DNA of 64,000 nt from UBA1351 sp963677885 (GCA_963677885.1 OY782500.1:5270001-5334000); one strand, 5' to 3'; positions 27,521 through 36,727 are shown, numbered from the stretch's first letter. The notes: a model not told the origin generated them from the sequence alone. A program made the numbers and translations.

Positions 27521-27590
27521 TGGTAATAGCCGTTGCTAGGTTCTCGGACACTCCGCCCAGTACGTGGTAACCGGCGTTTTTAATTAAGGA
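27521..27590 (+). promoter_or_regulatory. Structured leader of rpsO, probable S15 autoregulatory RNA
   Basis: The 5' leader folds with GCCG (27529-27532) pairing CGGC (27572-27575), an inner CGGA-CAC-TCCG hairpin (27545-27555), and a T-run right after the closing stem, before AAGGAGG. Position and shape are those of S15-binding leaders that repress rpsO. The exact class was not verified. Confidence 0.5.
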
Positions 27591-27600
27591 GGATCCACAA

Positions 27601-27864
27601 ATGGATAAAGCTACAAAACAACAAATTATTAAAGATTTCGGAAGAGCAGCTGGAGACACAGGTTCACCAGAAGTTCAAATCGCTTTGTTGACTACAAGAA
27701 TCAACGAGCTTAATGAGCATCTTAAGATGCACAAAAAAGATCACCACTCAAGAAGAGGTCTTCTTAAAATGGTAGGTCATAGAAGAAACTTACTTAGATA
27801 TCTTCAAGAAACTGATCTTGAAGGCTATCGTGCATTAATTCAAAGATTAGGTCTTAGAAAGTAA
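27601..27864 (+). CDS. rpsO: 30S ribosomal protein S15
   Basis: 87 residues, near the usual 88-89. Typical segments are DTGSPEVQIALLT, HKKDHHSRRGLL and the RLGLRK end. A strong AAGGAGG is 11 nt upstream. It binds 16S rRNA and probably represses its own mRNA through the leader. Its terminator follows. Confidence 0.97.
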   Translation: MDKATKQQIIKDFGRAAGDTGSPEVQIALLTTRINELNEHLKMHKKDHHSRRGLLKMVGHRRNLLRYLQETDLEGYRALIQRLGLRK

Positions 27865-27874
27865 GAATTTCTAT

Positions 27875-27902
27875 ATAGAGCGGATGATGTCCGCTCTATT
27901 TT
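27875..27902 (+). terminator. rpsO terminator
   Basis: ATAGAGCGGA (27875-27884) and TCCGCTCTAT (27890-27899) form a perfect 10-bp stem with a 5-nt loop, followed by a four-T run. It separates rpsO from pnp, which then has its own promoter. The rest of this 312-base gap holds the pnp promoter and leader stem. Confidence 0.85.
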
Positions 27903-28014
27903 CGTGTATATAGGATTTTCTTTGAAAGAGGATGCCTTTGTTCTTGTGATGATATTTGAATATGTCTGGCAAAAGGTGCTGCCTGGTGTCTACATATGAA
28001 CATATAAAATAATA

Positions 28015-28044
28015 TTATACAAAATTCCAATTTTCTTGTATAAT
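28015..28044 (+). promoter_or_regulatory. pnp promoter
   Basis: TATAAT (28039-28044) with TTATAC (28015-28020) 18 bp upstream. It would start a ~120-nt leader carrying the long stem. Confidence 0.6.
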
Positions 28045-28072
28045 AAATAGTAGAGCGTAAACACGCCACTAT

Positions 28073-28156
28073 GCCCTGAAGTTTCTTATTAGTACTTAGT
28101 TTTTGTTCTCCAAACAAAGAAATGGAGAATAAGCACTAAGGACTAAGACTCAGGGC
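28073..28156 (+). promoter_or_regulatory. Long imperfect stem-loop in the pnp leader
   Basis: Successive helices pair GCCCTGA/TCAGGGC, TTAGT/ACTAA, CTTAGT/ACTAAG and TTCTCC/GGAGAA around a 12-nt A-rich loop (28112-28123). No T-run follows, so it is not a terminator. In enterobacteria a double-stranded pnp leader is the substrate of RNase III and PNPase in autoregulation; the placement here suggests the same. Confidence 0.7.
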
Positions 28157-28176
28157 AGAATTGAAAGGAGACAATG

Positions 28177-30273
28177 ATGTCAAGAGTTTATTCAACTGAT
28201 CTTGCCGGCAGAACACTTAGTGTTGAAATCGGTAAAGTAGCAGGTCTTGCTAACGGCGCCTGCATCATCAATTATGGTGAAACAACTGTACTTTCTGTAG
28301 CAGTAGCTTCTGAGAAGCCTCGTGAAGGTGTGGATTTCTTCCCACTCAGTGTTGATTACGAAGAAAAAGCCTATTCAGTAGGTAAAATCCCAGGCGGATT
28401 CATTAAAAGAGAAGGTAGACCAAGTGAGAACTCCATACTTACCTGCCGTGTTATTGACCGTCCTATCCGTCCTCTTTTCCCTAAAGATTTTAGAAATGAC
28501 TGTGGTATTGTTAATACTGTTATGTCTGTTGACCAGGATTGTCAACCTGAAATCTGTGCACTTATGGGTACTTCTATTGCACTTTCTATCTCAAACATTC
28601 CATTTGCAGGACCACTTGGTTCATGTGTCGTTGGTATGGTTGACGGAGAATATGTAATCAACCCAGACAAAGAGCAGAGAGAAAAAACTGTAATGAACGT
28701 AACCGTTTGTTCAACAAGAGAAAAGATTACCATGATTGAAGCGGATGCCAAAGAAGTTCCAGAAGCTCAAATGGTTGAAGCTATTTTCAGAGGTCATGAA
28801 TTTAACAAAGAATTGATTGCCTTCATGGATTCCATCGTTGAAAAAGAAGGCAAGGAAAAAATGGCTTATATTGAAGTCGGAATTCCTGAAGAAATGTTTG
28901 CTTCTATGAAAGAAATCGTTCCTCCAAGTGAAATGGAAGAAGCGGTTTTTGCTGAAGATAAGACAGATCGTTTTGAAAGAATCGACAAAATCAAAGAAGT
29001 TTTGACTGAAAAATATACCAGTGAAGAAAACGAAGCTTTCTTGGGTATGATTGATGAAGCAGTATATCAATATCAAAAGAAAACAGTTCGTAAGATGATT
29101 CTTAAGGATCACAAGCGTCCAGATGGTAGAGGTATGGATGAAATCCGTAAATTGTCTGCAGAGGTAGATCTTGTTCCTCGAGTTCATGGTAGTGGACTTT
29201 TCACTAGAGGTGAAACACAAGTTCTTAATATTACGACTTTAGCTCCACTTTCTGAGTCACAAACTATTGATGGACTTGATGAACTTGTAACTGGCAAGCG
29301 TTATATGCACCATTACAACTTCCCATCATATTCTGTTGGTGAAACAAGACCTTCAAGAGGACCAGGACGTCGTGAAATCGGTCATGGTGCATTAGCTGAA
29401 AAAGCTTTGGTACCGGTTCTTCCTACTGAAGAAGAGTTCCCATATGCTATCAGAACTGTATCTGAAGTATTATCATCAAATGGTTCAACATCACAAGGTT
29501 CAATCTGTGCCAGCTCATTATCATTAATGGCAGCAGGTGTACCAATCAAGAAAGCTGTTGCAGGTATTTCATGTGGCTTGGTTACCGGCGAAACTGATGA
29601 TGATTTCATCCTTTTAACAGATATCCAGGGTATTGAAGACTTCTTTGGCGATATGGACTTTAAAGTTGCCGGTACAAAGGATGGTATCACTGCAATCCAA
29701 TTGGATATGAAACTTCAAGGTATTTCCAACGAAGTTGTTGAAGGTGCTATTTATCAAACAATGAAGGCCCGTAATTACATCCTTGATGATGTTATGAATG
29801 TTTGTATCAGTGAGCCAAGAGCTGAATTGTCACAGTATGCTCCAAAAATCACACAAACCAATATTGATCCTGAAAAAATCGGTGAAGTTGTTGGTCCTAA
29901 AGGTAAGACAATCAACAAGATTATTGATGAAACAGGTGTTAAGATTGATATCGAAGAAGACGGCCGTGTATTCGTATTCGGTAATGACCAGGAAATGGTT
30001 GAAAAAGCCATTGGTATTATTGAAATGATCGGTAAGGATGTTGAAGTCGGTACCATCTATAAAGGTAAAGTTGTTCGTATTACTAACTTTGGTGCATTTG
30101 TTGAATTAGCTCCAGGTAAAGATGGCTTGGTACATATCAGCAAACTTGCTAAAGAGCGTGTTAACAAAGTGGAAGATGTTGTTTCTGTAGGTGATGAAAT
30201 TTCTGTTAAAGTTATGGAAATAGACTCACAAGGACGTATCAACCTTTCCAGAAAAGCATTGCTTGACGACTAA
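28177..30273 (+). CDS. pnp: Polyribonucleotide nucleotidyltransferase (PNPase)
   Basis: 698 residues: two RNase PH domains, then KH (VVGPKGKTINKIIDETG) and S1 (GKVVRITNFGAFVELAPG) domains. The second core carries the catalytic-region GDMDFKVAGT. It degrades RNA 3' to 5' phosphorolytically. AAAGGAG fits ATG 28177 (6 nt) better than ATG 28174 (3 nt). A strong hairpin follows the gene. Confidence 0.97.
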   Translation: MSRVYSTDLAGRTLSVEIGKVAGLANGACIINYGETTVLSVAVASEKPREGVDFFPLSVDYEEKAYSVGKIPGGFIKREGRPSENSILTCRVIDRPIRPLFPKDFRNDCGIVNTVMSVDQDCQPEICALMGTSIALSISNIPFAGPLGSCVVGMVDGEYVINPDKEQREKTVMNVTVCSTREKITMIEADAKEVPEAQMVEAIFRGHEFNKELIAFMDSIVEKEGKEKMAYIEVGIPEEMFASMKEIVPPSEMEEAVFAEDKTDRFERIDKIKEVLTEKYTSEENEAFLGMIDEAVYQYQKKTVRKMILKDHKRPDGRGMDEIRKLSAEVDLVPRVHGSGLFTRGETQVLNITTLAPLSESQTIDGLDELVTGKRYMHHYNFPSYSVGETRPSRGPGRREIGHGALAEKALVPVLPTEEEFPYAIRTVSEVLSSNGSTSQGSICASSLSLMAAGVPIKKAVAGISCGLVTGETDDDFILLTDIQGIEDFFGDMDFKVAGTKDGITAIQLDMKLQGISNEVVEGAIYQTMKARNYILDDVMNVCISEPRAELSQYAPKITQTNIDPEKIGEVVGPKGKTINKIIDETGVKIDIEEDGRVFVFGNDQEMVEKAIGIIEMIGKDVEVGTIYKGKVVRITNFGAFVELAPGKDGLVHISKLAKERVNKVEDVVSVGDEISVKVMEIDSQGRINLSRKALLDD

Positions 30274-30327
30274 TCGATGATCATGCTTAGGCATGAGTGA
30301 ACAGGTCGTTATGAATAAGTTATATTT

Positions 30328-30370
30328 ACAGGGAAAACAGGACTTACCTGTTTTCCCTGTTCATTTATTT
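30328..30370 (+). terminator. pnp terminator hairpin
   Basis: ACAGGGAAAACAGG (30328-30341) and CCTGTTTTCCCTGT (30347-30360) form a perfect 14-bp stem with a 5-nt loop, followed by a T-rich TCATTTATTT tract. The T-run is imperfect, so some readthrough into the protease gene 18 nt downstream is likely. Confidence 0.75.
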
Positions 30371-30387
30371 AGAGTAGGAGAATGTTA

Positions 30388-31638
30388 ATGATTCATAATG
30401 CCACATTAGGCAATCACATACGTGTAGTTGGGGAAGAAGTTCCAAATGTCCGTAGTGTATCCATTGGTATCTATATTAAAAACGGCTCTGTAGATGAGAA
30501 CATGACTAACAATGGTATTTCCCATTTTATTGAGCATATGTTTTTTAAGGGAACCCATAAAAGAACAGCTAAGAAATTGGCTGATGATATGTCAAGAATT
30601 GGTGGGCGGGTTAACGCTTATACATCCAAGGAGTATGTTTGCTTCTATGCTCATGTACTTGATGAACATCTGGATACCGTTGTTGACCTTCTTAGTGATA
30701 TGCTGACAAATTCAAAATTTGACCAGGAAGATATTCAGAAAGAAAAGGGTATTATTCTTGAAGAATATGCTATGTATGAAGACAATCCAGAGGAAGTGGC
30801 CCTAGATGAACTCCATGCAATCGTATGGCCCAAGCAGTCTCTAGGTTATAATATAATAGGAACCAAAGAAAACATCCATAATATGGAACGCGCCATGCTT
30901 TTAGACTATGTTGAGAGTCAATACGTTGGGGACAATATTGTTATCTCCGTTGTCGGAAAAATTGACTTTTCAAATGTACTGTCCAAACTTGAGGCGGCTT
31001 TTGCATCCATTAAGCCAGGTAACAGTGTTATTCGCGATCAATCAACGATATATGTACCTTCAAGAAAAGGCCTGACAAGAAGTATCGAGCAAAGTCATAT
31101 GGCAATTTCCTTTCCGTCGATCGATTATTTCAGTGATGACACGTATGGTCTAAACATGGTTAGTGTTCTATTAGGTGGAGGACTTAACTCAAGACTGTTC
31201 CAAAGTATTAGAGAAGACCAGGGGCTGGCTTATTCCCTGTACAGTTTCATGGAAACTTTTCACAACACAGGCCTCTTTACAACCTATGCGGCTACCAGTG
31301 TTTCCCAAACAGAGAAACTTTATGAGGCCATATACAAGGAAATTCAGGCTTTCAAAAAAGAAGGCATTACGGACTTGGAGCTTATAGAAGTTAAGGAGCA
31401 GATTAAGTCCAATCTTATTATTGGTATGGAGAATATGTCTACCAGGATGTCTCATTACGGCAAAGGAGAACTTTTGCTTGGTCGGATAAGGCTTCAGGAC
31501 GACATGATTAATAGAATCAACAATGTTACTAAAGATAAAGTTGAAGAATTGATAGAGGGTGCCTTTGACTTTAATAATGTCAGTGTAACACTGGTATCAC
31601 CCAAGGCGGAACTTATCGATCAACTTGCAGATTATTAA
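30388..31638 (+). CDS. M16-family zinc peptidase (YmxG/MlpA type)
   Basis: 416 residues. The inverted zinc motif HFIEH (His46, Glu49, His50) and the downstream EEYAMYEDNPEE segment that supplies the third ligand are present. A second, non-catalytic domain follows. Start at ATG 30388 because GTAGGAG is 7 nt upstream; ATG 30382 is too close. It sits right after pnp, as processing-peptidase-like mlpA/ymxG does in Bacillus. Substrates are unknown. Confidence 0.92.
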   Translation: MIHNATLGNHIRVVGEEVPNVRSVSIGIYIKNGSVDENMTNNGISHFIEHMFFKGTHKRTAKKLADDMSRIGGRVNAYTSKEYVCFYAHVLDEHLDTVVDLLSDMLTNSKFDQEDIQKEKGIILEEYAMYEDNPEEVALDELHAIVWPKQSLGYNIIGTKENIHNMERAMLLDYVESQYVGDNIVISVVGKIDFSNVLSKLEAAFASIKPGNSVIRDQSTIYVPSRKGLTRSIEQSHMAISFPSIDYFSDDTYGLNMVSVLLGGGLNSRLFQSIREDQGLAYSLYSFMETFHNTGLFTTYAATSVSQTEKLYEAIYKEIQAFKKEGITDLELIEVKEQIKSNLIIGMENMSTRMSHYGKGELLLGRIRLQDDMINRINNVTKDKVEELIEGAFDFNNVSVTLVSPKAELIDQLADY

Positions 31639-31693
31639 GCGGGTTGTAAATCTAGCGATTTACTGCTCGCCTATGCAACCTAGGAGGGTTATA

Positions 31694-32143
31694 ATGGAAA
31701 AGATTCAAGTGTATATTGAAAGAACAGAGGCTGGTAAGAGTTTAAACTTACCCAAGTATCAGACTGAACATTCTGCAGGTGTGGATCTGCTTGCCTGTAC
31801 TGGTGGATTGACTACGATTGGACCTGGCGAAATTAAATTAGTTCCAACAGGTATCAAAATTGCTATACCTGATGGTTATGAGGCTCAGATTCGCCCTAGA
31901 AGCGGTTTGGCTCTTAAACATGGTATTTCTATGGTTAACACACCTGGAACCATTGATGCGGACTATAGAGGCGAAATAAAAGTAATTATGATTAATCACG
32001 GGAGTGAAGCTTTTACTTTTGATCATGGTGAGCGTATTGCGCAGATGGTTTTTAATCCCATTGTGCAGAGTCAATGGATAGAGACCAGCCAGTTAGAAGA
32101 GAGTGCAAGAGGAGAAGGTGGCTTTGGACATACCGGGAAATAA
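31694..32143 (+). CDS. dut: dUTP diphosphatase
   Basis: 149 residues of trimeric dUTPase type. Motifs HSAGVDLLA, RPRSGLALKHG, NTPGTIDADYRGE and the C-terminal GEGGFGHTGK are all present. It keeps uracil out of DNA. ATG 31694 follows TAGGAGGG; an upstream in-frame ATG (31625) falls in the protease gene and a small hairpin region (GTAAATC/GATTTAC) and is unlikely. Confidence 0.96.
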   Translation: MEKIQVYIERTEAGKSLNLPKYQTEHSAGVDLLACTGGLTTIGPGEIKLVPTGIKIAIPDGYEAQIRPRSGLALKHGISMVNTPGTIDADYRGEIKVIMINHGSEAFTFDHGERIAQMVFNPIVQSQWIETSQLEESARGEGGFGHTGK

Positions 32144-32726
32144 AAAAGTATTAAGAGGTGATCACGGCTATATCACTTACGTAAAACGTCACAACCTTAT
32201 GGTATCCATATTACTTTTGATTGCTTGTCTTATAGTGTTTACCCTTGGTTTAGCCTTGTCGAATAATATAACGATTGTTCTGAATTTAATTAGTGTTCTT
32301 TTAATATTGCCAACAGCGCAATTTCTGGCCAGATACTTTTCGGTTTTTAAACATGTCGTTCTTGAAGAAGATAAGTTTAATGAGCTTTGTAAAATGAGCG
32401 AGGATTTTCTGGTTCTGGGAGAACTTCCCATTGTCCGAGGAAAAAAAGGCTATTACACTTATGTAACGATTATATCCAAAGTAGGCGTATATGTTCTTAT
32501 TGACCCTGAAAAAGACATTGTGGCGTCCAGAAAGAAAAAGTTGGAAACCAAACAGGCCTTGGTATCTCTAGTTAAACCTAAAGGTCATGATCAGGAAATT
32601 TATATTTACGATGATTACGATCTTTTATATAAGGAACTGAAGCAGAATGTCAAATCAAAGGCAGGCAATCCGGATATGAAGGAACTAGGCAAAATCGCCA
32701 GTGCCTTCATCAGTAAAACCGTATAG
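32124..32726 (+). CDS. Unrecognised two-helix membrane protein
   Basis: About 200 residues. Two hydrophobic helices (~26-47 and ~51-77) are followed by a ~130-residue soluble basic domain with no catalytic motif I recognise. The start is uncertain: TTG 32124 has AGGAG 9 nt upstream; GTG 32118 and GTG 32103 are in-frame alternatives. It overlaps the end of dut, so expression is coupled. A conserved-hypothetical role only. Confidence 0.7.
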   Translation: MDIPGNKKVLRGDHGYITYVKRHNLMVSILLLIACLIVFTLGLALSNNITIVLNLISVLLILPTAQFLARYFSVFKHVVLEEDKFNELCKMSEDFLVLGELPIVRGKKGYYTYVTIISKVGVYVLIDPEKDIVASRKKKLETKQALVSLVKPKGHDQEIYIYDDYDLLYKELKQNVKSKAGNPDMKELGKIASAFISKTV

Positions 32727-32752
32727 AATTTTACGGGTGGTAAAGGGCAAAA

Positions 32753-33787
32753 ATGGTAGAAATTATAGTATCAAAAGAATATGATCAAGTCAGAATGGAT
32801 AAGGTAGTCCATAAGGTTCTGAAAGAAGCCACAAAAAGCTTTGTTCAGAAAATGTACAGAAAAAAGAACATTGTCTTGAACGATAAAAAGTCTAATGGCA
32901 AAGAAATTCTTAGAACCGGAGATTCCATAAAGTTCTACTTTAGTGATGATACCTTTGCTAAATTTTCGGGTCAGTCTGTGTATGATAATTTGGAACAAAG
33001 CCAGTCTTTAAATGAAGGTGTGAAAATCCAACGAGTTGGAAATCAGTCAATGGACATGGATGCCATAAATAACTATTGCCTAAAGGAAGATCAAATCATC
33101 TATGAGGATTGTGATTTATTGGTCTACAACAAGGAACCAAACCTTCTAAGTCAACCTAATGGCCGTGACCATCATCTCATTGAAGACTATGAAGGCTATT
33201 TGCAAAAAAAGGGGCACAGGCCTGATATACTTGACACTTATGGTGTTTGCAACCGCTTGGACCGTAATACAACTGGTTTAATTCTAATCGGAAAAAATGC
33301 CAAAGCCCTGAGGCTGATCAATGATAATATCTTGAATAAACAAACATCCAAGTTCTATCATACCATTGTATTCGGTCACCTGGATAAACCCATTGAATTG
33401 AAGGGTTACCTGGTAAAAAAAGGTAATAGAAACAAGGTTACTATAAGCGAGGAAGGACCCGGCGATTATATACACACCTTAGCTGAACCTCTTAAGTATA
33501 GTAAGGACGGTAGGTTTACCAAAGTACGGGTACAAATTCTTACGGGTAAGTCACATCAAATACGAGCTCATCTATCTTATGCAGGTTATCCTGTTATTGG
33601 TGATGGCAAGTATGGTGACAAACAGATTAATGATTATTTTCGAAAGACCTATGGTCTTATGTATCATCTCCTTCACAGCAGATCTTTTGGGTTAGGCCAA
33701 ATAGAAGATCTTCCCGAAATTAACGGCAAAACATTTACAGCAGATTATTTTGCGGAATTCGAAACAATACTAAAGGAGTTGTTTTGA
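32753..33787 (+). CDS. RluA-family RNA pseudouridine synthase
   Basis: 344 residues. An S4-like N-terminal domain (1-~70) precedes a RluA-type catalytic domain with CNRLDRNTTGL, catalytic Asp170, LLSQPNGRD, and a GKSHQIRAHLSYAGYPVIGD C-terminal motif. It modifies uridines in rRNA or tRNA; the target cannot be assigned. Tight downstream coupling to the iron-sulfur gene. Confidence 0.9.
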   Translation: MVEIIVSKEYDQVRMDKVVHKVLKEATKSFVQKMYRKKNIVLNDKKSNGKEILRTGDSIKFYFSDDTFAKFSGQSVYDNLEQSQSLNEGVKIQRVGNQSMDMDAINNYCLKEDQIIYEDCDLLVYNKEPNLLSQPNGRDHHLIEDYEGYLQKKGHRPDILDTYGVCNRLDRNTTGLILIGKNAKALRLINDNILNKQTSKFYHTIVFGHLDKPIELKGYLVKKGNRNKVTISEEGPGDYIHTLAEPLKYSKDGRFTKVRVQILTGKSHQIRAHLSYAGYPVIGDGKYGDKQINDYFRKTYGLMYHLLHSRSFGLGQIEDLPEINGKTFTADYFAEFETILKELF

Positions 33788-34812
33788 TGAATTCAACAAA
33801 TGTAAAAGATAGGATAGAAGATTATTTGAATAGGATTGGCATAGCAGATTACGGTTTCACGTCTAGTGAACCCTTCATTGGCTATGCCAATTTTCTTTTG
33901 AATTCACATATAAACCCCAATGATGAACACGTCACCTATTTTGATATTGGTTATAATAAAAGGATAGAAGACGCAGGTTTTTATGACCCTTCTATGCATT
34001 TGGAAAATGCAAAGTCAATCATTTCCATTATTCTTCCTTATGCCATGGATAGTCAAGAAGACCGGGTGAAGTTAAGGATAGTGAAGGAATCCAAGTTAAA
34101 CCATGAATCAGAATATAAGCTGTCAAAAGCGTCAATTTTTAAGGACTATCATCTTTTAGTCAAAGATTATTTGATCCAAATAGAAAATTTCATACAGGAT
34201 GAGCTGGGTGGAAAAGCTGTAGGTTTCTGTGATACAGGCCCCCTTAATGATAAGGCTGTACTCCTTCGTACCGGCAAGTTTAAAGTGCTTAACAACAGTT
34301 TGATCTGGCACCCCAAGTTTGGCAGCAGGTTTTTCATTGGCTATTTAATTACCGATCTTAATCTATCAGACAAAGGAGACCTATCTCCTTCAGATCATCA
34401 GGAATTAGAACATGAATTTTGTTCTAAGTGTGGCAAATGCTCCAAAGTCTGCCCCAATGACGCCATTCAAGATCATGGTCACCTAACCAGTAAAAGGTGC
34501 ATTTCATACTTGACTCAATCCAAAAAATGGATTAGCGGAGAGTTGGCAGCAGAGGGACTGACACTGGCTGGTTATGTCTATGGCTGTGACTTGTGCCAGT
34601 TGGTTTGTCCGCTTAACAAACAAGACATTGGAGATGAATATGCATATGAGACGGTCGTTGATGAGTATGTAGACCAAGACTGTATTAAAGACCTAACCAA
34701 TAGAGAGTTTAGGAAAATCTATAATAAATCCTCCTCTGGATGGATTGGCAAAAAAAGATTTCTTCGAAATATTGAGGAAAACATGACTAATATATGGAAA
34801 GACGGGAAATGA
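33787..34812 (+). CDS. queG: Epoxyqueuosine reductase-like iron-sulfur protein
   Basis: 341 residues. Two 4Fe-4S motifs, CSKCGKCSKVCP and CDLCQLVCP, and the N-terminal cobalamin-binding-type fold fit QueG, which performs the last step of queuosine synthesis. TGATG overlap with the preceding gene and AAAGGAG 7 nt upstream fix the ATG at 33787. No other queuosine genes lie in the window, so a QueG-like paralog with another substrate remains possible. Confidence 0.75.
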   Translation: MNSTNVKDRIEDYLNRIGIADYGFTSSEPFIGYANFLLNSHINPNDEHVTYFDIGYNKRIEDAGFYDPSMHLENAKSIISIILPYAMDSQEDRVKLRIVKESKLNHESEYKLSKASIFKDYHLLVKDYLIQIENFIQDELGGKAVGFCDTGPLNDKAVLLRTGKFKVLNNSLIWHPKFGSRFFIGYLITDLNLSDKGDLSPSDHQELEHEFCSKCGKCSKVCPNDAIQDHGHLTSKRCISYLTQSKKWISGELAAEGLTLAGYVYGCDLCQLVCPLNKQDIGDEYAYETVVDEYVDQDCIKDLTNREFRKIYNKSSSGWIGKKRFLRNIEENMTNIWKDGK

Positions 34813-34813
34813 A

Positions 34814-35344
34814 ATGGGATATTTTAGAACACGAGGTCTTCGGGGAAGCTCCCTGGAAGAATATATTAATATAACCAACATAAAATACAGGGAGCATGGC
34901 ATTGGTCTTATACAGAAAATACCGACTCCAATAAAACCTGTAGAATTAGATCCGGCAAATGGTAATATTAAGAAAGCTTTTTTCGAGGAACGTTCTACAG
35001 TGGATTACATTGGAATGGTTCAGGGTTATGCTATTTGCTTTGATGCAAAAGAAACAACGATGAAACGTTTCCCCTTAAAAAATATTCATCAACACCAATT
35101 GGATTTTATGGAAGATTTCCAAAAACAGGAAGGCATAGCTTTTTTTATCTTTTACTTTACCAGTTTTGATGAGATGCTATTGGTTCCTTATGATTTTGTA
35201 AAGACCAAAGTTCAGGAAGCGGAAGATGGGGGTAAAAAGTCTATCGCATTTGAAGAATGTCAGGCCTTCTATAGGATTGAGAATAAAGATGGCTATATCG
35301 TCCACTATATAGAAGCCTTGGACAGGTATATTGGTGAACTTTAA
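34814..35344 (+). CDS. recU: Holliday junction resolvase RecU
   Basis: 176 residues with RGSSLEEYINITN, QKIPTPIKPV, the active-site STVDYIG and DAKET, and HQLDFME. It resolves four-way junctions in recombination and segregation in Gram-positive bacteria. It begins 2 nt after queG. Often linked to pbp1a in Bacillus, which is not seen here. Confidence 0.93.
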   Translation: MGYFRTRGLRGSSLEEYINITNIKYREHGIGLIQKIPTPIKPVELDPANGNIKKAFFEERSTVDYIGMVQGYAICFDAKETTMKRFPLKNIHQHQLDFMEDFQKQEGIAFFIFYFTSFDEMLLVPYDFVKTKVQEAEDGGKKSIAFEECQAFYRIENKDGYIVHYIEALDRYIGEL

Positions 35345-35366
35345 GAATTTGTCATAACATTTACAA

Positions 35367-35403
35367 ATAGGGGGTTGACTTTGCTCTAAATGGCCCCTAT
35401 AAT
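35367..35403 (+). promoter_or_regulatory. his operon promoter with flanking inverted repeat
   Basis: TTGACT (35375-35380) and TATAAT (35398-35403) are exactly 17 bp apart. ATAGGGG (35367-35373) and CCCCTAT (35394-35400) form a perfect 7-bp inverted repeat that brackets the -35 box and overlaps the -10 box, a plausible repressor operator for the his genes. Confidence 0.75.
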
Positions 35404-35463
35404 ATTAAAATGATTTCACATATTAGCAAATTAGCACTTTAAAGCGCTAAAGCGGAGGTAAAA

Positions 35464-36726
35464 ATGATTAATCAATTATTGCACACAGTAGACGGATTAA
35501 GAGACATTCATCCAGTGGATACCCTTAAGAAAAATAATATCGAAAAGAACTTCGGAGCGATGTTTGCCCATTATGGTTATGAGCAAATCCAGACACCGAC
35601 TTTTGAATATTTTGATATATATCATGATAAACGTGGTACAGATAATGGTAGGAACTTATATAAGTTTTTTAACAGAGAAGGTGATATTCTTGCCTTAAGG
35701 CCAGATGTAACCCCATCCATAGCAAGATATATGGCAACCTTTCATAATCATGAAAAAGCACCTAAGCGTTTTTCCTATATAGGTAATGTCTTTTATAATA
35801 ATGAAAATTATCAAGGAAAGCTTCGAGAGTATACACAAGCAGGTGTTGAGTGTATTGGAATTCAGGCACCGGATGCAGATGCTGAGTGTATTGCACTAGC
35901 GGTTAATGCTATTTTGTCATCGGGTTTGTCCGAATTTCAGATTGATATCGGACATGTAGGTTACTTTAACGGCTTAGTTGAGGAAGCAGGGTTTGATGAC
36001 AGTATGGCGGAAGACCTTCGTTCCCTTATTGATGAAAAGAATTATATTGGTCTTGAAGAAGTTCTTGCAGAACATGAGATACCTGACAATATAAAAACAG
36101 CCCTTATTGATCTTCCCAAATTATTCGGAGATGCATCCATACTAGACAAGGCTGCCTCTTATACCAGTAATCCAAAATCAGGTCAGGCTATTGACCGTAT
36201 CCGCAAGGTATACGAGATCCTTAGCGATTATGATGTAACCAGGTATGTATCTTTTGACCTTGGTATGGTAAGCAAATTGAATTACTATACAGGACTTATA
36301 TTCAAGGGGTATACTTATGATGTTGGAGACTCTATTGTTGATGGAGGCCGATATGACAGACTTCTTGGTACTTTTTCATATGATGCTCCAGCTGTTGGGT
36401 TTGCTATAAAAACAGATGAAGTGATGAACGCTTTAGCTAGACAGCAAATTCAAGTCGATATTAAACGGATTGATACCTTAATTGTTTATGATGAGGCCAA
36501 TAGGCGGGTTGCTATAAAATTAGCTGAAACTTTACGTCGACAAGGCATGACGGTTGAGCTTGGTATCGACGGCCTGACCATGGAAGAAAGCATTGCATAT
36601 GGTAAGAACAAAGAAATTGGCGGTATGATGGTCATAAAGGATTCAGATAAAATCGAACTCAGAAATCTTTCTACTGATGAAGTCAGTGATGCAAGAATTT
36701 CAGATTTAGTAGAGGGAGGATTATAA
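35464..36726 (+). CDS. hisZ: ATP phosphoribosyltransferase regulatory subunit HisZ
   Basis: 420 residues, a histidyl-tRNA-synthetase paralog without an aminoacylation role. It has the synthetase-like motif 2 and 3 regions (LRPDVTPSIARY; VDGGRYDRLLGTF). HisZ pairs with short HisG, encoded immediately downstream. AGCGGAGG lies before the start. The leader is about 54 nt and shows no T-box. Confidence 0.95.
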   Translation: MINQLLHTVDGLRDIHPVDTLKKNNIEKNFGAMFAHYGYEQIQTPTFEYFDIYHDKRGTDNGRNLYKFFNREGDILALRPDVTPSIARYMATFHNHEKAPKRFSYIGNVFYNNENYQGKLREYTQAGVECIGIQAPDADAECIALAVNAILSSGLSEFQIDIGHVGYFNGLVEEAGFDDSMAEDLRSLIDEKNYIGLEEVLAEHEIPDNIKTALIDLPKLFGDASILDKAASYTSNPKSGQAIDRIRKVYEILSDYDVTRYVSFDLGMVSKLNYYTGLIFKGYTYDVGDSIVDGGRYDRLLGTFSYDAPAVGFAIKTDEVMNALARQQIQVDIKRIDTLIVYDEANRRVAIKLAETLRRQGMTVELGIDGLTMEESIAYGKNKEIGGMMVIKDSDKIELRNLSTDEVSDARISDLVEGGL

Positions 36727-36727
36727 G

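Noticed and set aside
28711..29220. Minus-strand open frame inside pnp
   Set aside because: Phe/Asn-rich shadow of a conserved gene with no start signal.
35404..35463. T-box leader before hisZ
   Set aside because: The leader is only ~54 nt with no T-box or specifier stem.
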